NCBI GenBank assembly: GCA_038207625.1
Contig: JBBQZO010000032.1
Span: forward strand, 1-64,000
Source of the DNA: JBBQZO01 sp038207625
Lineage (GTDB): Bacteria > Pseudomonadota > Gammaproteobacteria > Burkholderiales > Burkholderiaceae_D
DNA length: 64,000 nucleotides
Direction: 5' to 3'
The notes beneath the pieces are model-generated. The model searched no databases and was not told where the DNA came from. It worked only from the letters and a program-made list of their open reading frames with translations. Every line of letters begins with the position of its first letter. Position 1 is the first letter of the stretch. Position numbers and translations under genes: made by a program. Shown piece by piece: positions 9,303-17,767 of this stretch.

Positions 9303-10521
9303 GTCGGTCGAGATTCTGATCGTCGGCGCCGGCCCGGCCGGCTCGGTCGCGGCGGCGCTGTTGCGCCAGCAGGGCAGGCAGGTACTGGTCATCGAACGCG
9401 AGCAATTTCCGCGCTTTTCGATCGGCGAGAGCCTGCTACCGCAAAGTATGGAATACCTGGAGCAGGCCGGTATGCTGCGCGCCGTAGTGGAGGCGGGCTT
9501 TCAGTTCAAGAACGGCGCCGCCTTCATGCACAACGGCCGCTACACCGATTTCGACTTTCGCGACAAGCACAGCGACGGCTGGGGCACCACCTACCAGGTG
9601 CAGCGCGCCCACTTCGACCATGTGCTGGCCAAGGAAGCCGAGCGCTTCGGCGCGCAGATCCGCTTCCGCCACGAAGTCACCGCCGTCGACCTGGAACCGG
9701 CGCGCCCGGTGGTGACGGTCAAGGACCCGGACGGCGAGCTGTATCAGGTGCAAGCGGACTTTATTCTTGATGCGAGCGGCTTCGGGCGCATCTTGCCACG
9801 CTTGCTGAAGCTGGAAACGCCATCGAACTTTCCCGTGCGCGGCGCCATCTTCACCCACGTCGAGGACGGCATCGGACACGGTTTTGACCGCGAAAAAATC
9901 CGCGTCACCGTGCATCCGCAGCGCCCCGACGTGTGGTTCTGGACCATTCCGTTTGCGGGCGGACGCTGTTCGGTGGGCGTGGTGGCCGAAACGGCCTTCC
10001 TGGACGAGTTCAAGGGCAGCGACACCGAACGCCTGCAAATGATCATCGCGCAGGACCCGTCCTTGCAGGCGCTGCTGGCCAACGCCAAGTGGGACACCCC
10101 GGCGCGCCACATCACCGGCTATTCGGCCAACGTGGCGGCTCTGTGGGGCAAGGGTTACGCGCTGTTGGGCAATGCCGGCGAGTTCCTCGACCCGGTGTTT
10201 TCCAGCGGCGTGACGATCGCCTTCAAGTCGGCCAGCATGGCCGCCGCGCTGCTGGAGCGCCAGTTCGCCGGCCAGACGGTCGACTGGCAAGCCGAGTACG
10301 GCGCGCCGCTGCGCAAAGGGGTCGACACCTTCCGCGCGTTTGTCGAATCGTGGTACAAGGGCGGCTTTCAGAAGATCATCTTCCACGAAGGCCAGCAGCC
10401 GGAGATCCGGCGCATGATCGCCTCCATCCTGGCCGGCTATGCCTGGGATCAGAGCAATCCGTTTGTCGCCGAGACGGCGCGCCGGCTGGCCGCGCTGGAG
10501 GCCTTGTGCACGCCGCAATGA
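9280..10521 (+). CDS. FAD-dependent monooxygenase/halogenase-like protein
   Basis: A 413-residue flavoprotein with the GAGPAGSVAA dinucleotide-binding loop near residues 15-24 and an IGESLLP segment usual in halogenase-like flavoenzymes. Residues 219-224 read WFWTIP, which fits the WxWxIP motif of flavin-dependent halogenases; the motif also occurs in related hydroxylases. The start ATG 9280 has AGAGAAAG upstream; an in-frame TTG 18 bases earlier is less likely. Within the cluster it could hydroxylate or halogenate the aryl head group. Halogenation is an inference, not proven by the motif alone. Confidence 0.82.
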   Translation: MTQVQKSESVEILIVGAGPAGSVAAALLRQQGRQVLVIEREQFPRFSIGESLLPQSMEYLEQAGMLRAVVEAGFQFKNGAAFMHNGRYTDFDFRDKHSDGWGTTYQVQRAHFDHVLAKEAERFGAQIRFRHEVTAVDLEPARPVVTVKDPDGELYQVQADFILDASGFGRILPRLLKLETPSNFPVRGAIFTHVEDGIGHGFDREKIRVTVHPQRPDVWFWTIPFAGGRCSVGVVAETAFLDEFKGSDTERLQMIIAQDPSLQALLANAKWDTPARHITGYSANVAALWGKGYALLGNAGEFLDPVFSSGVTIAFKSASMAAALLERQFAGQTVDWQAEYGAPLRKGVDTFRAFVESWYKGGFQKIIFHEGQQPEIRRMIASILAGYAWDQSNPFVAETARRLAALEALCTPQ

Positions 10522-11060
10522 CGTGTCGTTCGACGCTGCTGACGCTGTCGGTGGCGCTGGCGCTGGCCGGCTGCGCGACCGCGCCACCGGCGCGCCTGGG
10601 TTTGACGCTGGCACCGGCGGCGCTGGGCCAGTCGATTGCGCTAGCCCAGCACCTGAAGGTCGAACGCGACGGCCGCATCGACGAACTCGACGCAGCGTTG
10701 GAAGTCGATGCCGACCATCTGGAGTTGGTCGGGCTGGCCTTCGGACAGCGCGTGCTGACCGTGTCCTACGACGGCAAGAAGTTGACATCGTGGCGCCACC
10801 TGATGCTGCCGCGCCAGGTGCGCGCCGAGGATGTGCTGGAAGACCTGCAGCTGACACTGTGGCCGGCCGAGTCGATCGCGCGCGCCTTGCCAGCTGGCTG
10901 GCGCATCGACGACAATGGCCTGCAACGCACTTTGAGCATGGACGGCACGCCGCTTGTGCTGATTAATTACAGCGCCATGCCGCGCTGGAGCGGCACGGTG
11001 ACACTGCAAAACCTGCGCTACCATTATCGGCTGACGATCGAATCGGCCCCCGGGATCTGA
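10518..11060 (+). CDS. DUF3261-type outer membrane lipoprotein of the aryl polyene cluster
   Basis: A 180-residue lipoprotein. The signal peptide ends in LAGC with the lipidated cysteine at residue 18. The rest is a small beta-rich domain matching the DUF3261 proteins found beside the MMPL exporter in APE clusters. Its start (ATG 10518) overlaps the flavoprotein stop. A role in seating the polyene lipid in the outer membrane is plausible from context. The protein ends one base before the ketosynthase start region. Confidence 0.82.
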   Translation: MTCRSTLLTLSVALALAGCATAPPARLGLTLAPAALGQSIALAQHLKVERDGRIDELDAALEVDADHLELVGLAFGQRVLTVSYDGKKLTSWRHLMLPRQVRAEDVLEDLQLTLWPAESIARALPAGWRIDDNGLQRTLSMDGTPLVLINYSAMPRWSGTVTLQNLRYHYRLTIESAPGI

Positions 11061-11061
11061 C

Positions 11062-12243
11062 ATGGAATATCTCAATGCATGCGGCATCGTGTGCGCCATT
11101 GGCGAGAGCCACCAAGACATCGCCGCGCGCCTGTTCGGCACGGCCAAGAGCGGCGTCGCGCTGACCGAAGAATGGTCCAGCGGGCGCCTGCTGCCGCTCG
11201 GTTGCGTACATGCTGCGCTGCCCTCGATGGACGCCTGGCCGGTGCAGCAGCGCAGCCGCAACAACGCGCTGGCGCTGGCCGCGCTGGCACAGATTCGTCC
11301 GGATGTCGACGCGGCGATTGCGCGCTATGGCGCCGAGCGGGTGGGCGTCATTGTCGGCACCAGCACGTCGGGCATCGCCGGCACCGAAAGCGCGCTGCGC
11401 CATTTCCTGGCCGACGGCGTGCTGCCGGACGAGTTTCACTACGCGCAGCAGGAGATGGGTTCGCCGGCCAGCATGCTGGCTGCGGAACTTGGCATCGACG
11501 GGCCGGCCTACGTGCATTCGAGCGCCTGTTCGTCGGCCGCCAAGGCGATGGCCAGCGCGGCGCGTCTGATCCGCATGGGCTTATGCGACGCGGTGCTCAC
11601 CGGCGGCGTCGATTCGCTGTGCGCGTTCACGGTGGCCGGTTTTTCAGCGCTCGACTCGGTCAGCGCCGTGCAGTGCAATCCGCTCAGCGCAAACCGCAAT
11701 GGCATCAATATCGGCGAAGGGGCGGCGCTGTTCCTGATGACGCGCGAACCTGCGGCAGTGGCGCTGTGCGGCTGGGGTGAATCGTCCGACGGCCACCACA
11801 TGTCGGCGCCGGAACCGAGCGGCGCGGGCGCGCGGCTGGCCATCGCGCAGGCCTTGCGGCGCGCCGGCATCACGGCCGACCAGATCGACTACATCAATTT
11901 GCACGGCACGGCGACCGTCCAAAACGACGCGATGGAAACGCGCGTGATCGCCGACCTGTTCGGTACGACGGTGGCGGTCAGCTCGACCAAGCCGTTCACC
12001 GGCCACGCGCTGGGCGCGGCGGCGGCCATCGAGGCGGCGCTGTGCTGGCTGGCGCTGCAGGACGACAATCCCGAAGGGCGCCTGCCGCCGCATCTGTGGG
12101 ACGGCGTGCCCGACCCGGCGCTGCCGGCGCTGAACGTGGTCGCAGCGGGCGCCAAGCTGGGGCGCCCGCTGCGCTACGTGTTGAGTAATTCGTTCGCGTT
12201 CGGCGGCTCCAACGCAACCCTGGTGTTCGGACGCGCCGCATGA
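11062..12243 (+). CDS. apeO: Beta-ketoacyl-ACP synthase (ApeO type)
   Basis: A 393-residue ketosynthase with a complete Cys-His-His triad: Cys156 in SSACSSAAK, His281 in NLHGTAT and His315 in TGHALGAA. It should condense malonyl-ACP with the growing aryl polyenoyl chain. In APE systems this enzyme often works with a chain-length factor, which is not in the window and may lie upstream. The start follows the lipoprotein stop directly, and its TGA overlaps the dehydratase start (ATGA at 12240). Confidence 0.92.
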   Translation: MEYLNACGIVCAIGESHQDIAARLFGTAKSGVALTEEWSSGRLLPLGCVHAALPSMDAWPVQQRSRNNALALAALAQIRPDVDAAIARYGAERVGVIVGTSTSGIAGTESALRHFLADGVLPDEFHYAQQEMGSPASMLAAELGIDGPAYVHSSACSSAAKAMASAARLIRMGLCDAVLTGGVDSLCAFTVAGFSALDSVSAVQCNPLSANRNGINIGEGAALFLMTREPAAVALCGWGESSDGHHMSAPEPSGAGARLAIAQALRRAGITADQIDYINLHGTATVQNDAMETRVIADLFGTTVAVSSTKPFTGHALGAAAAIEAALCWLALQDDNPEGRLPPHLWDGVPDPALPALNVVAAGAKLGRPLRYVLSNSFAFGGSNATLVFGRAA

Positions 12244-12701
12244 CGTTGCCGGACATCCGCGCGCTGCTGCCGCAAACGGGGGACATGGTGCTGCTCGACA
12301 GCGTCGTCGCGGCCGACGCCGACAGCCTGTGCGCCGAATTGGCGATCCGGGCCGACTCGCAGTTTTTCGACGGCCACGGTGTGCCGGCCTGGATCGGCGT
12401 CGAATACATGGCGCAGGCGGTCGCTGCGCACGCAGGTTACGCGGCGCACTTGTGCGGCGCCGCGCCGCGGGTGGGCTTTTTGCTGGGCTCGCGCCGCTAC
12501 CAGGCGCATCGCCCGCACTTTGCGCTGGGCAGCGTGCTGCACGTGCAGGTGCGACGCACGCTGCAAGGCGAGAACGGGTTTGTTGCGTTCGACTGCCGCA
12601 TCGATCTGCAAGGCGATGGCGGCGCCACGACGCTGGCCAGCGCGGCGATCAACGTGTTTGTGCCGGCCGACGTGAACGAATTTTTGCACACCAATGGATG
12701 A
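12240..12701 (+). CDS. apeP: 3-hydroxyacyl-ACP dehydratase, hotdog fold (ApeP type)
   Basis: A 153-residue hotdog dehydratase. The segment FFDGHGVPAWIGVEYMAQA resembles the catalytic helix of FabA/FabZ-like proteins, with the histidine of DGHG as the likely base. It would remove water from the 3-hydroxyacyl intermediate to give the conjugated double bond. Start ATG 12240 overlaps the ketosynthase stop. The dehydratase-like domain fused to the ligase (902-2623) gives the cluster a second dehydratase, in keeping with the two found in E. coli. Confidence 0.9.
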   Translation: MTLPDIRALLPQTGDMVLLDSVVAADADSLCAELAIRADSQFFDGHGVPAWIGVEYMAQAVAAHAGYAAHLCGAAPRVGFLLGSRRYQAHRPHFALGSVLHVQVRRTLQGENGFVAFDCRIDLQGDGGATTLASAAINVFVPADVNEFLHTNG

Positions 12702-12713
12702 TGAGAGCGATCG

Positions 12714-13439
12714 ATGAATAAGACTGTGTTGGTGACCGGATCGTCGCGCGGTATCGGCAAAGCGATCGCGCTGCGGCTGGCGCGCGACGGCTACGACCTG
12801 GTGCTGCATTGCCGTAGTGCGCGTGCCGAGGCCGACGCGGTGGCCCAGGCGGTCGAAGCGCTGGGACGCACGGCGCGCGTGCTGCAGTTTGATATCGCCG
12901 AGCGCGACGCCACGTCGGCCGCGTTGCTGGCCGACGTTGAGCAGCACGGCTGCTATTACGGCGTAGTGTGCAACGCCGGCGTAGCGCGCGACAACGCGTT
13001 TCCGGCCATGTCGGGCGACGAATGGGACATCGTGTTGCAGACCAATCTGGACGGATTTTTCAATGTCCTCAATCCGCTGATCATGCCGCTGGTAAGGCGT
13101 CGCAAACCGGGGCGCATCGTCACGCTGGCCTCGGTGTCGGGCCTGATCGGCAATCGGGGCCAGGTCAATTACAGCGCCGCCAAGGCCGGCATCATCGGCG
13201 CGACCAAGGCGCTGGCGCTGGAGCTGGCCAGCCGCGCGATTACCGTCAACTGCGTCGCGCCGGGACTGATCGCAACCGACATGATCAGCGCGGTGCCGTT
13301 GGATGAGGCAATCAAGCAGATTCCGGCGCGCCGCGTGGGCCAGCCCGACGAGGTGGCCGCGCTGGTCAGCTTTTTGATGGGCGCCGACGCGGCCTACATC
13401 ACGCGCCAGGTCATTTCCGTCAACGGAGGACTGGCATGA
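12714..13439 (+). CDS. apeQ: 3-oxoacyl-ACP reductase (ApeQ type)
   Basis: A 241-residue short-chain dehydrogenase with TGSSRGIG at residues 8-15 for NADP(H) and the catalytic set Ser140, Tyr153 and Lys157 (NYSAAK). It reduces the 3-ketoacyl chain after each condensation. A GAG-rich ribosome site precedes ATG 12714, 12 bases after the dehydratase stop. Its stop overlaps the start of the next ketosynthase at 13436. Confidence 0.93.
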   Translation: MNKTVLVTGSSRGIGKAIALRLARDGYDLVLHCRSARAEADAVAQAVEALGRTARVLQFDIAERDATSAALLADVEQHGCYYGVVCNAGVARDNAFPAMSGDEWDIVLQTNLDGFFNVLNPLIMPLVRRRKPGRIVTLASVSGLIGNRGQVNYSAAKAGIIGATKALALELASRAITVNCVAPGLIATDMISAVPLDEAIKQIPARRVGQPDEVAALVSFLMGADAAYITRQVISVNGGLA

Positions 13440-14665
13440 GGCGGCGCGTCGCCGTCACCGGCATGGCCGGCATCAGCCCGATCGGCAACGACTGGCCCAC
13501 TATCCGCGCGCGTCTGGGCGAATACCGCAATGCCATTGTGCGCATGGCCGAGTGGGCCGATTACGACGGCTTGAACACCCAGTTGGGCGCGCCGGCCGCG
13601 CCGTTTGCGCTGACCGATAAATACAACCGCAAGAGCACCCGCAGCATGGGACGCATTGCGCTGATGGCCACCCGCGCCAGCGAACTGGCCTTGCAGGACG
13701 CCGGTTTGCAAGGCGATGCGCTGGTCACCGGCGGCCAGATGGGGATCGCATTCGGCTCGTCGGCCGGCACCCCGAGCGCGGTGGCGGACTTCGGACGCAT
13801 GATGATTGAGCGCAGCACCAAGGGCATCAACGCCACCACCTACATCAAGATGATGGCGCACACGGCGCCCGTCAACATCGGCGTGTTCCTCGGTGTGACG
13901 GGGCGCGTGCTGACCACGTCGAGCGCCTGCACGTCGGGCAGTCAGGGCATCGGCTACGCTTACGAGACGATTCGTGGCGGCATGCAGCGCGCGATGATCG
14001 CCGGCGGCGCCGAGGAATTGTGCGCCACCGAGGCGGCCGTGTTTGACACGCTGTTTGCCACCAGCGTGCGCAACGACGCACCAGAAAGTACGCCGCGTCC
14101 GTTCGACGCCACGCGCGACGGGCTGGTGATCGGCGAAGGTGCCGGCTGCCTGATCCTGGAAGAATTCGAGCATGCGCAGGCGCGCGGCGCCACCATCCAC
14201 GCCGAACTGGTCGGCTTTGGCACCAACAGCGACGGCTGTCATGTGACCCAGCCCAATCCGGCGACGATGAAAATCGCGATGCAATTGGCGCTGACCGATG
14301 CCGGCCTGCAGCCGCAGGATATCGGCTACATCAACGCGCACGGCACCGGCACCGCGCAGGGCGACATCGCCGAGTCGCACGCAACCAACCAGCTGTTTGG
14401 CGTGCACACGCCGATCAGTTCCTTGAAAAGCTATATGGGTCACACGCTGGGCGCCTGTGGCGCGCTGGAGGCCTGGGTCAGCATTGAGATGATGCGCGAA
14501 GGCTGGTTCGCACCGACCATCAACCTCCATCAGATCGATCCTCAATGCGCGCAGCTGGACTACATTGTCAGGGAAGGGCGCAGGATCGAATGCGAGTACG
14601 TGATGTCGAATAACTTCGCTTTCGGCGGCGTCAACACATCCTTGATTTTCAAGCGGCACCGCTGA
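13436..14665 (+). CDS. apeR: Beta-ketoacyl-ACP synthase (ApeR type)
   Basis: A 409-residue ketosynthase with Cys165 in SSACTSGSQG, His302 in AHGTGTAQGD and His336 in MGHTLGAC, so the active site is complete. It is distinct from the ApeO-type enzyme in the same cluster; in known APE systems this member is thought to handle an early elongation step. It starts within the stop of the reductase gene. A short 29-base gap then leads to the phosphopantetheinyl transferase. Confidence 0.92.
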   Translation: MRRRVAVTGMAGISPIGNDWPTIRARLGEYRNAIVRMAEWADYDGLNTQLGAPAAPFALTDKYNRKSTRSMGRIALMATRASELALQDAGLQGDALVTGGQMGIAFGSSAGTPSAVADFGRMMIERSTKGINATTYIKMMAHTAPVNIGVFLGVTGRVLTTSSACTSGSQGIGYAYETIRGGMQRAMIAGGAEELCATEAAVFDTLFATSVRNDAPESTPRPFDATRDGLVIGEGAGCLILEEFEHAQARGATIHAELVGFGTNSDGCHVTQPNPATMKIAMQLALTDAGLQPQDIGYINAHGTGTAQGDIAESHATNQLFGVHTPISSLKSYMGHTLGACGALEAWVSIEMMREGWFAPTINLHQIDPQCAQLDYIVREGRRIECEYVMSNNFAFGGVNTSLIFKRHR

Positions 14666-14694
14666 GCCGGCGCGCCGTGGACGAGGCGACCGAC

Positions 14695-15324
14695 ATGTTG
14701 GCAACCAACGCTGCGCTGGCCAACGTGTGGCTGGTGGACGGCGACACGCTCTGCGATGCCGCGCTGGCGCGCCGTTTGTGCTGGCTGGGTTCGGACGAGC
14801 AGGCGCGCTACCAGAGTTTCGTGCGCCCGCTGCGGCGGCGCCAGTTTCTGATCGGGCGTATCCTGTTGCGGCTGGCGCTGGGCAGCGAGCTAGGCGTGCC
14901 GCCCGAGCGCATCGCGCTGCGCGAGCGGCCCGCCAATGCGCCGCAGCTGGTGTGGCCGCAGGCGCAGGCGGGATTCAGCCTTGCGCACAGCGGCGTGTGG
15001 GTGGGCTGCGCGGTCAGCGCGCACACCGCGCTGGGTTTCGATATCGAGATGCGCGATCCGCGCCGGGACATTCTGGCGCTGAGCGCGCAAGCATTCAATC
15101 ATGAGCAGCAAGTCTGGCTGGCCGCGCAGACGGAACCGCAGCGCATGGCGGCGTTTTACCAGATGTGGAGCGAGGCCGAGGCGCGCTTTAAGCTGGCCTC
15201 GCACAGCGGCGTGCAAAATGGCGTGTGCGTGACGCTGGCGCATCCGGCGCTATCGATTGTACTGTGCAGCGCGCGGCCACTTGCTACGTTGCCGACCATC
15301 GACACCCTGCGCTGGCCGGACTAA
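14695..15324 (+). CDS. 4'-phosphopantetheinyl transferase
   Basis: A 209-residue Sfp-like transferase that would convert the cluster's apo carrier proteins to the holo form. The magnesium-binding LGFDIEM segment is clear; the second motif reads WSEAEARFK where the family usually has W-S/T-x-K-E-A, so the motif is degenerate. ATG 14695 is preferred over GTG 14677 because GAGG lies eight bases upstream. The last codons (TLRWPD) fall inside a diverged direct repeat shared with the region next to the deacetylase gene, so the C-terminus may have been remodelled. Confidence 0.85.
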   Translation: MLATNAALANVWLVDGDTLCDAALARRLCWLGSDEQARYQSFVRPLRRRQFLIGRILLRLALGSELGVPPERIALRERPANAPQLVWPQAQAGFSLAHSGVWVGCAVSAHTALGFDIEMRDPRRDILALSAQAFNHEQQVWLAAQTEPQRMAAFYQMWSEAEARFKLASHSGVQNGVCVTLAHPALSIVLCSARPLATLPTIDTLRWPD

Positions 15325-15489
15325 CGCCGCCCCCTCAGGGTTATGAGCAATTCCAGACGCCCGGCAAGTGACGGTGCTCACCATTGCAAGGCGCCGTCCA
15401 TCGCAAATCTGCGCTGGCCGGCTTTGCGCGGCATCCTCAGCGCCACAACCAATTCCAGAAACCGGGCAACTGGCGGACCTCGCCATCGC
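15294..15489. repeat. Diverged tandem direct repeat covering the 3' end of the deacetylase gene
   Basis: Two gap-free copies of about 94 bases lie 102 bases apart: 15294-15387 and 15396-15489. By hand count 67 of 94 positions agree. The right copy holds the last codons of the deacetylase (minus strand, ending LPGFWNWLWR). The left copy read on the same strand gives LPGVWNCS then a stop, so it looks like the decayed tail of a second deacetylase-like gene. It overlaps the end of the phosphopantetheinyl transferase gene. Confidence 0.7.
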
Positions 15490-16357
15490 GCACCGCGCTG
15501 GCCAGTGCGGCGCGTTCGATCTCGGCTTTGTCGGCGTAGAACGGCTGCGCGGCGGTCGGCATGTCCAGTTCACGCGCGACGTCGACGAGGATCTGCAGAT
15601 ACTCTTCCAGATGGCGCGCGGTATAGCTGTTGATGTCATGAAAAGTGACCACCACGGGCGTGCTGCCATCGACCACCGGCAGAGTGCCGTCGCGCCAGCG
15701 CGGGCGCAGCGCCGTCAGCATCTTGAGCATGTTGCTGTGTTTGTGCCAGCTGAAATTGACGCCGTAGATTTTGCCGTCGTTGGCGCTCAAATCGGTCAGC
15801 AGCATCTGCATGCCGTGCTGGTGATAGGCGGCCAGCGTGCGCGTGTCGTAGTTCCAGAACGGCGGGCGTAGCAGCGTGGGCGCCACGCCCGTGACGGCGC
15901 GCAGGTCGGCCACGCCGTGTTGCAGCGACAGCTCGAATTCGTCCGGGCTCAGAAAGCGGTGGTTGGCGTGGCCCGGCGTGGCGGTGTGAAAACCGAGCAG
16001 GTGGCCGCTGTCGAATTCGCGCTGCATCAGCTGCTGGCCGATCGCGCTGGCGCCCCCGTCGCGCGCGCGCGTTTGCAAAAAGAACAGCGCCTTGATGTCG
16101 GGCTGGACGGCGTTCTTGGCCAGCACGTCAAGCACCTGCGCGGTTGGATTGGCACTGGTCGCAGCGCTCGGTCCGTCGTCGAAAGTGAGCAGGAAGCGAA
16201 TCGGCGCCGGCGCAGCCGGCACGGCCTCGGCACGGCACACCGGCGCCAACAGCAGGGCGCAGGCGCACCAGCACGCAAGAAGATGAGGGGATACAAAGCG
16301 GCGGTGCGAGGCGATCAAAGGCGACTTTCTTGAACAGGGTAACTGGCAAGAAATCAT
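15437..16357 (-). CDS. Secreted polysaccharide deacetylase (NodB homology)
   Basis: A 306-residue protein with a hydrophobic signal segment at about residues 20-43. The NodB motifs are present: LTFDDGPS near residue 57 (catalytic Asp), a GFHTATPGH metal-binding histidine stretch, RPPFWNYD, and a late TFHDI. It should remove acetyl groups from an extracellular or periplasmic polysaccharide. ATG at 16357 is a tentative start with no clear ribosome site; a TTG about 15 codons inside is an alternative. It is convergent with the APE cluster. Confidence 0.83.
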   Translation of the reverse strand: MISCQLPCSRKSPLIASHRRFVSPHLLACWCACALLLAPVCRAEAVPAAPAPIRFLLTFDDGPSAATSANPTAQVLDVLAKNAVQPDIKALFFLQTRARDGGASAIGQQLMQREFDSGHLLGFHTATPGHANHRFLSPDEFELSLQHGVADLRAVTGVAPTLLRPPFWNYDTRTLAAYHQHGMQMLLTDLSANDGKIYGVNFSWHKHSNMLKMLTALRPRWRDGTLPVVDGSTPVVVTFHDINSYTARHLEEYLQILVDVARELDMPTAAQPFYADKAEIERAALASAVRDGEVRQLPGFWNWLWR

Positions 16358-16410
16358 TGTACCGGCAAGCCAAGGTGGCACGCCCGCGTACGCGGCGCCG
16401 GGGTGGCGCT

Positions 16411-17190
16411 TTATGGCGCCGTCAGCACCATCGAACTGGCGGTGGGGTCGCGCGTTTGCACGAAGCGCAGCACCGAGTCGACCGTGACGGTGTCGATCTG
16501 GCCGGCCATGCGCCGGTCGAACGGCTGGTCGTCGAAAGCGACGTTGGCGCGGAACATGCGCGCGCCCAGCCGGGTGGCGGTCGGGATATGCAGCGTGATC
16601 GGATGGTAGCCGGCCAGCTTGAGCCAGGCCTGGGCGTCGTCGCGCGAGTCGATCGGCAGCTCGCTGACGGCCGCCGCGTAGGTTTCCAGCAGCCATTGGT
16701 TGGAGTTCTGGTAGGTGCTGGCAAACGGGAAGGCCAGCATGTTGTAGTGCGCGCTGTGCAAGCGCAGCGGCGTGCGCGAGGCCAGCATCGCGGCCAGTTT
16801 GGCCTGGGTCGCCGCGCCAGGCAGCGTGATCTTGGTTTCGTAGGCGAACAGACTGTCGAGGAAGAAGTTGCCCAGCCCCTGGTTGTACAGGCTGGAGTTG
16901 GCGGTGCCGCAGTCGTTCAACTCATGCACCACCAGCCAGCGTCCCTGCGGATGGTCGCGCCACACATAGGCCATGTGCGAATAGCGCAGACCGTATTTGG
17001 ACAGGTCCTGGCCGACCCGCGCGATCAATGCGACCTGGGCGCCGGACGCGTCCAGTGCGGCGCGGCTTTGCTGGGCCAGCGCCATCGCCTTGACGAAGCT
17101 GGCGGTGTCGGTCTTCTTCTCTTCGCAGGCGCTGCCGGCCTGGGCCAGCAGCGGGGCGCACAGCAGCGCCAGTATGAACAGCCGTTTCAT
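16411..17190 (-). CDS. DUF2145 secreted protein
   Basis: A 259-residue exported protein with a signal peptide ending AQA-G near residue 19. The body matches DUF2145, a proteobacterial family without a known activity; conserved features include WLVVHELNDCG and a LHSAHYNMLAFPFA stretch near the middle. AGGAG lies six bases before ATG 17190, giving a confident start. It follows closely a small secreted protein gene (17193-17627) on the same strand, so the two form a pair, and the deacetylase lies downstream in the same direction. Confidence 0.8.
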   Translation of the reverse strand: MKRLFILALLCAPLLAQAGSACEEKKTDTASFVKAMALAQQSRAALDASGAQVALIARVGQDLSKYGLRYSHMAYVWRDHPQGRWLVVHELNDCGTANSSLYNQGLGNFFLDSLFAYETKITLPGAATQAKLAAMLASRTPLRLHSAHYNMLAFPFASTYQNSNQWLLETYAAAVSELPIDSRDDAQAWLKLAGYHPITLHIPTATRLGARMFRANVAFDDQPFDRRMAGQIDTVTVDSVLRFVQTRDPTASSMVLTAP

Positions 17191-17192
17191 GC

Positions 17193-17627
17193 TCACTCCT
17201 GCGGCGCGCGTACGGGTGACTGATGCAGCAGTGCGCTGCCGATCTCGTTGGGCACGAACGCGATCACCTGGCCCGACAGCACCAGTGCGTGGCCGGTCGA
17301 CATGGCCAGCACGCCCACCGTGGTGCCGACCGCCACGGCCAACTGCTTGGCGGCGCGCCCGGATAAGCGCACCGTGGCAGAGACGCCGGTCGCCGCGCAA
17401 CGGAGCACCACCACGCTCGCCTCGCCGACCGATTCGATGCTCTTGACGACGATGGTGCCGGAGGCGGCCAGCACCGACAGCGAGCCGACCAGCACGATGG
17501 CCGACCCGTCGCCGACCAGCTCGGACGCCTTCGATAATTCGGAGTTGCCCGACTGGGGCGGCTGCGCCTGCACCTGGGCGGCGCCGAACATGGTCAGGAA
17601 CAAGAGAGTGCGGACGGGATGACGCAT
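17193..17627 (-). CDS. Small secreted protein, function unknown
   Basis: A 144-residue protein with a signal peptide (residues 1-21, ending VQA-Q) and a long valine/alanine/glycine-rich stretch that could be a membrane or adhesive beta region. I do not recognise a family. AAGGAAA upstream of ATG 17627 supports the start. It is the first gene of a two-gene unit with the DUF2145 protein, whose start follows two bases after this stop. It is transcribed divergently from the HTH regulator at 17768. Confidence 0.7.
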   Translation of the reverse strand: MRHPVRTLLFLTMFGAAQVQAQPPQSGNSELSKASELVGDGSAIVLVGSLSVLAASGTIVVKSIESVGEASVVVLRCAATGVSATVRLSGRAAKQLAVAVGTTVGVLAMSTGHALVLSGQVIAFVPNEIGSALLHQSPVRAPQE

Positions 17628-17767
17628 GGTGTTTCCTTTGAATGCAGGCCAAATTGGCAGTGCATGATTGTCCGAACGGACCGCCAGTTCAAGCGACAAC
17701 AAAACTGTAGCGCCGGAAGGGCGAAAAAGTATTATTATCCACTACTTGATGTTAGGAGAGTAATTTT

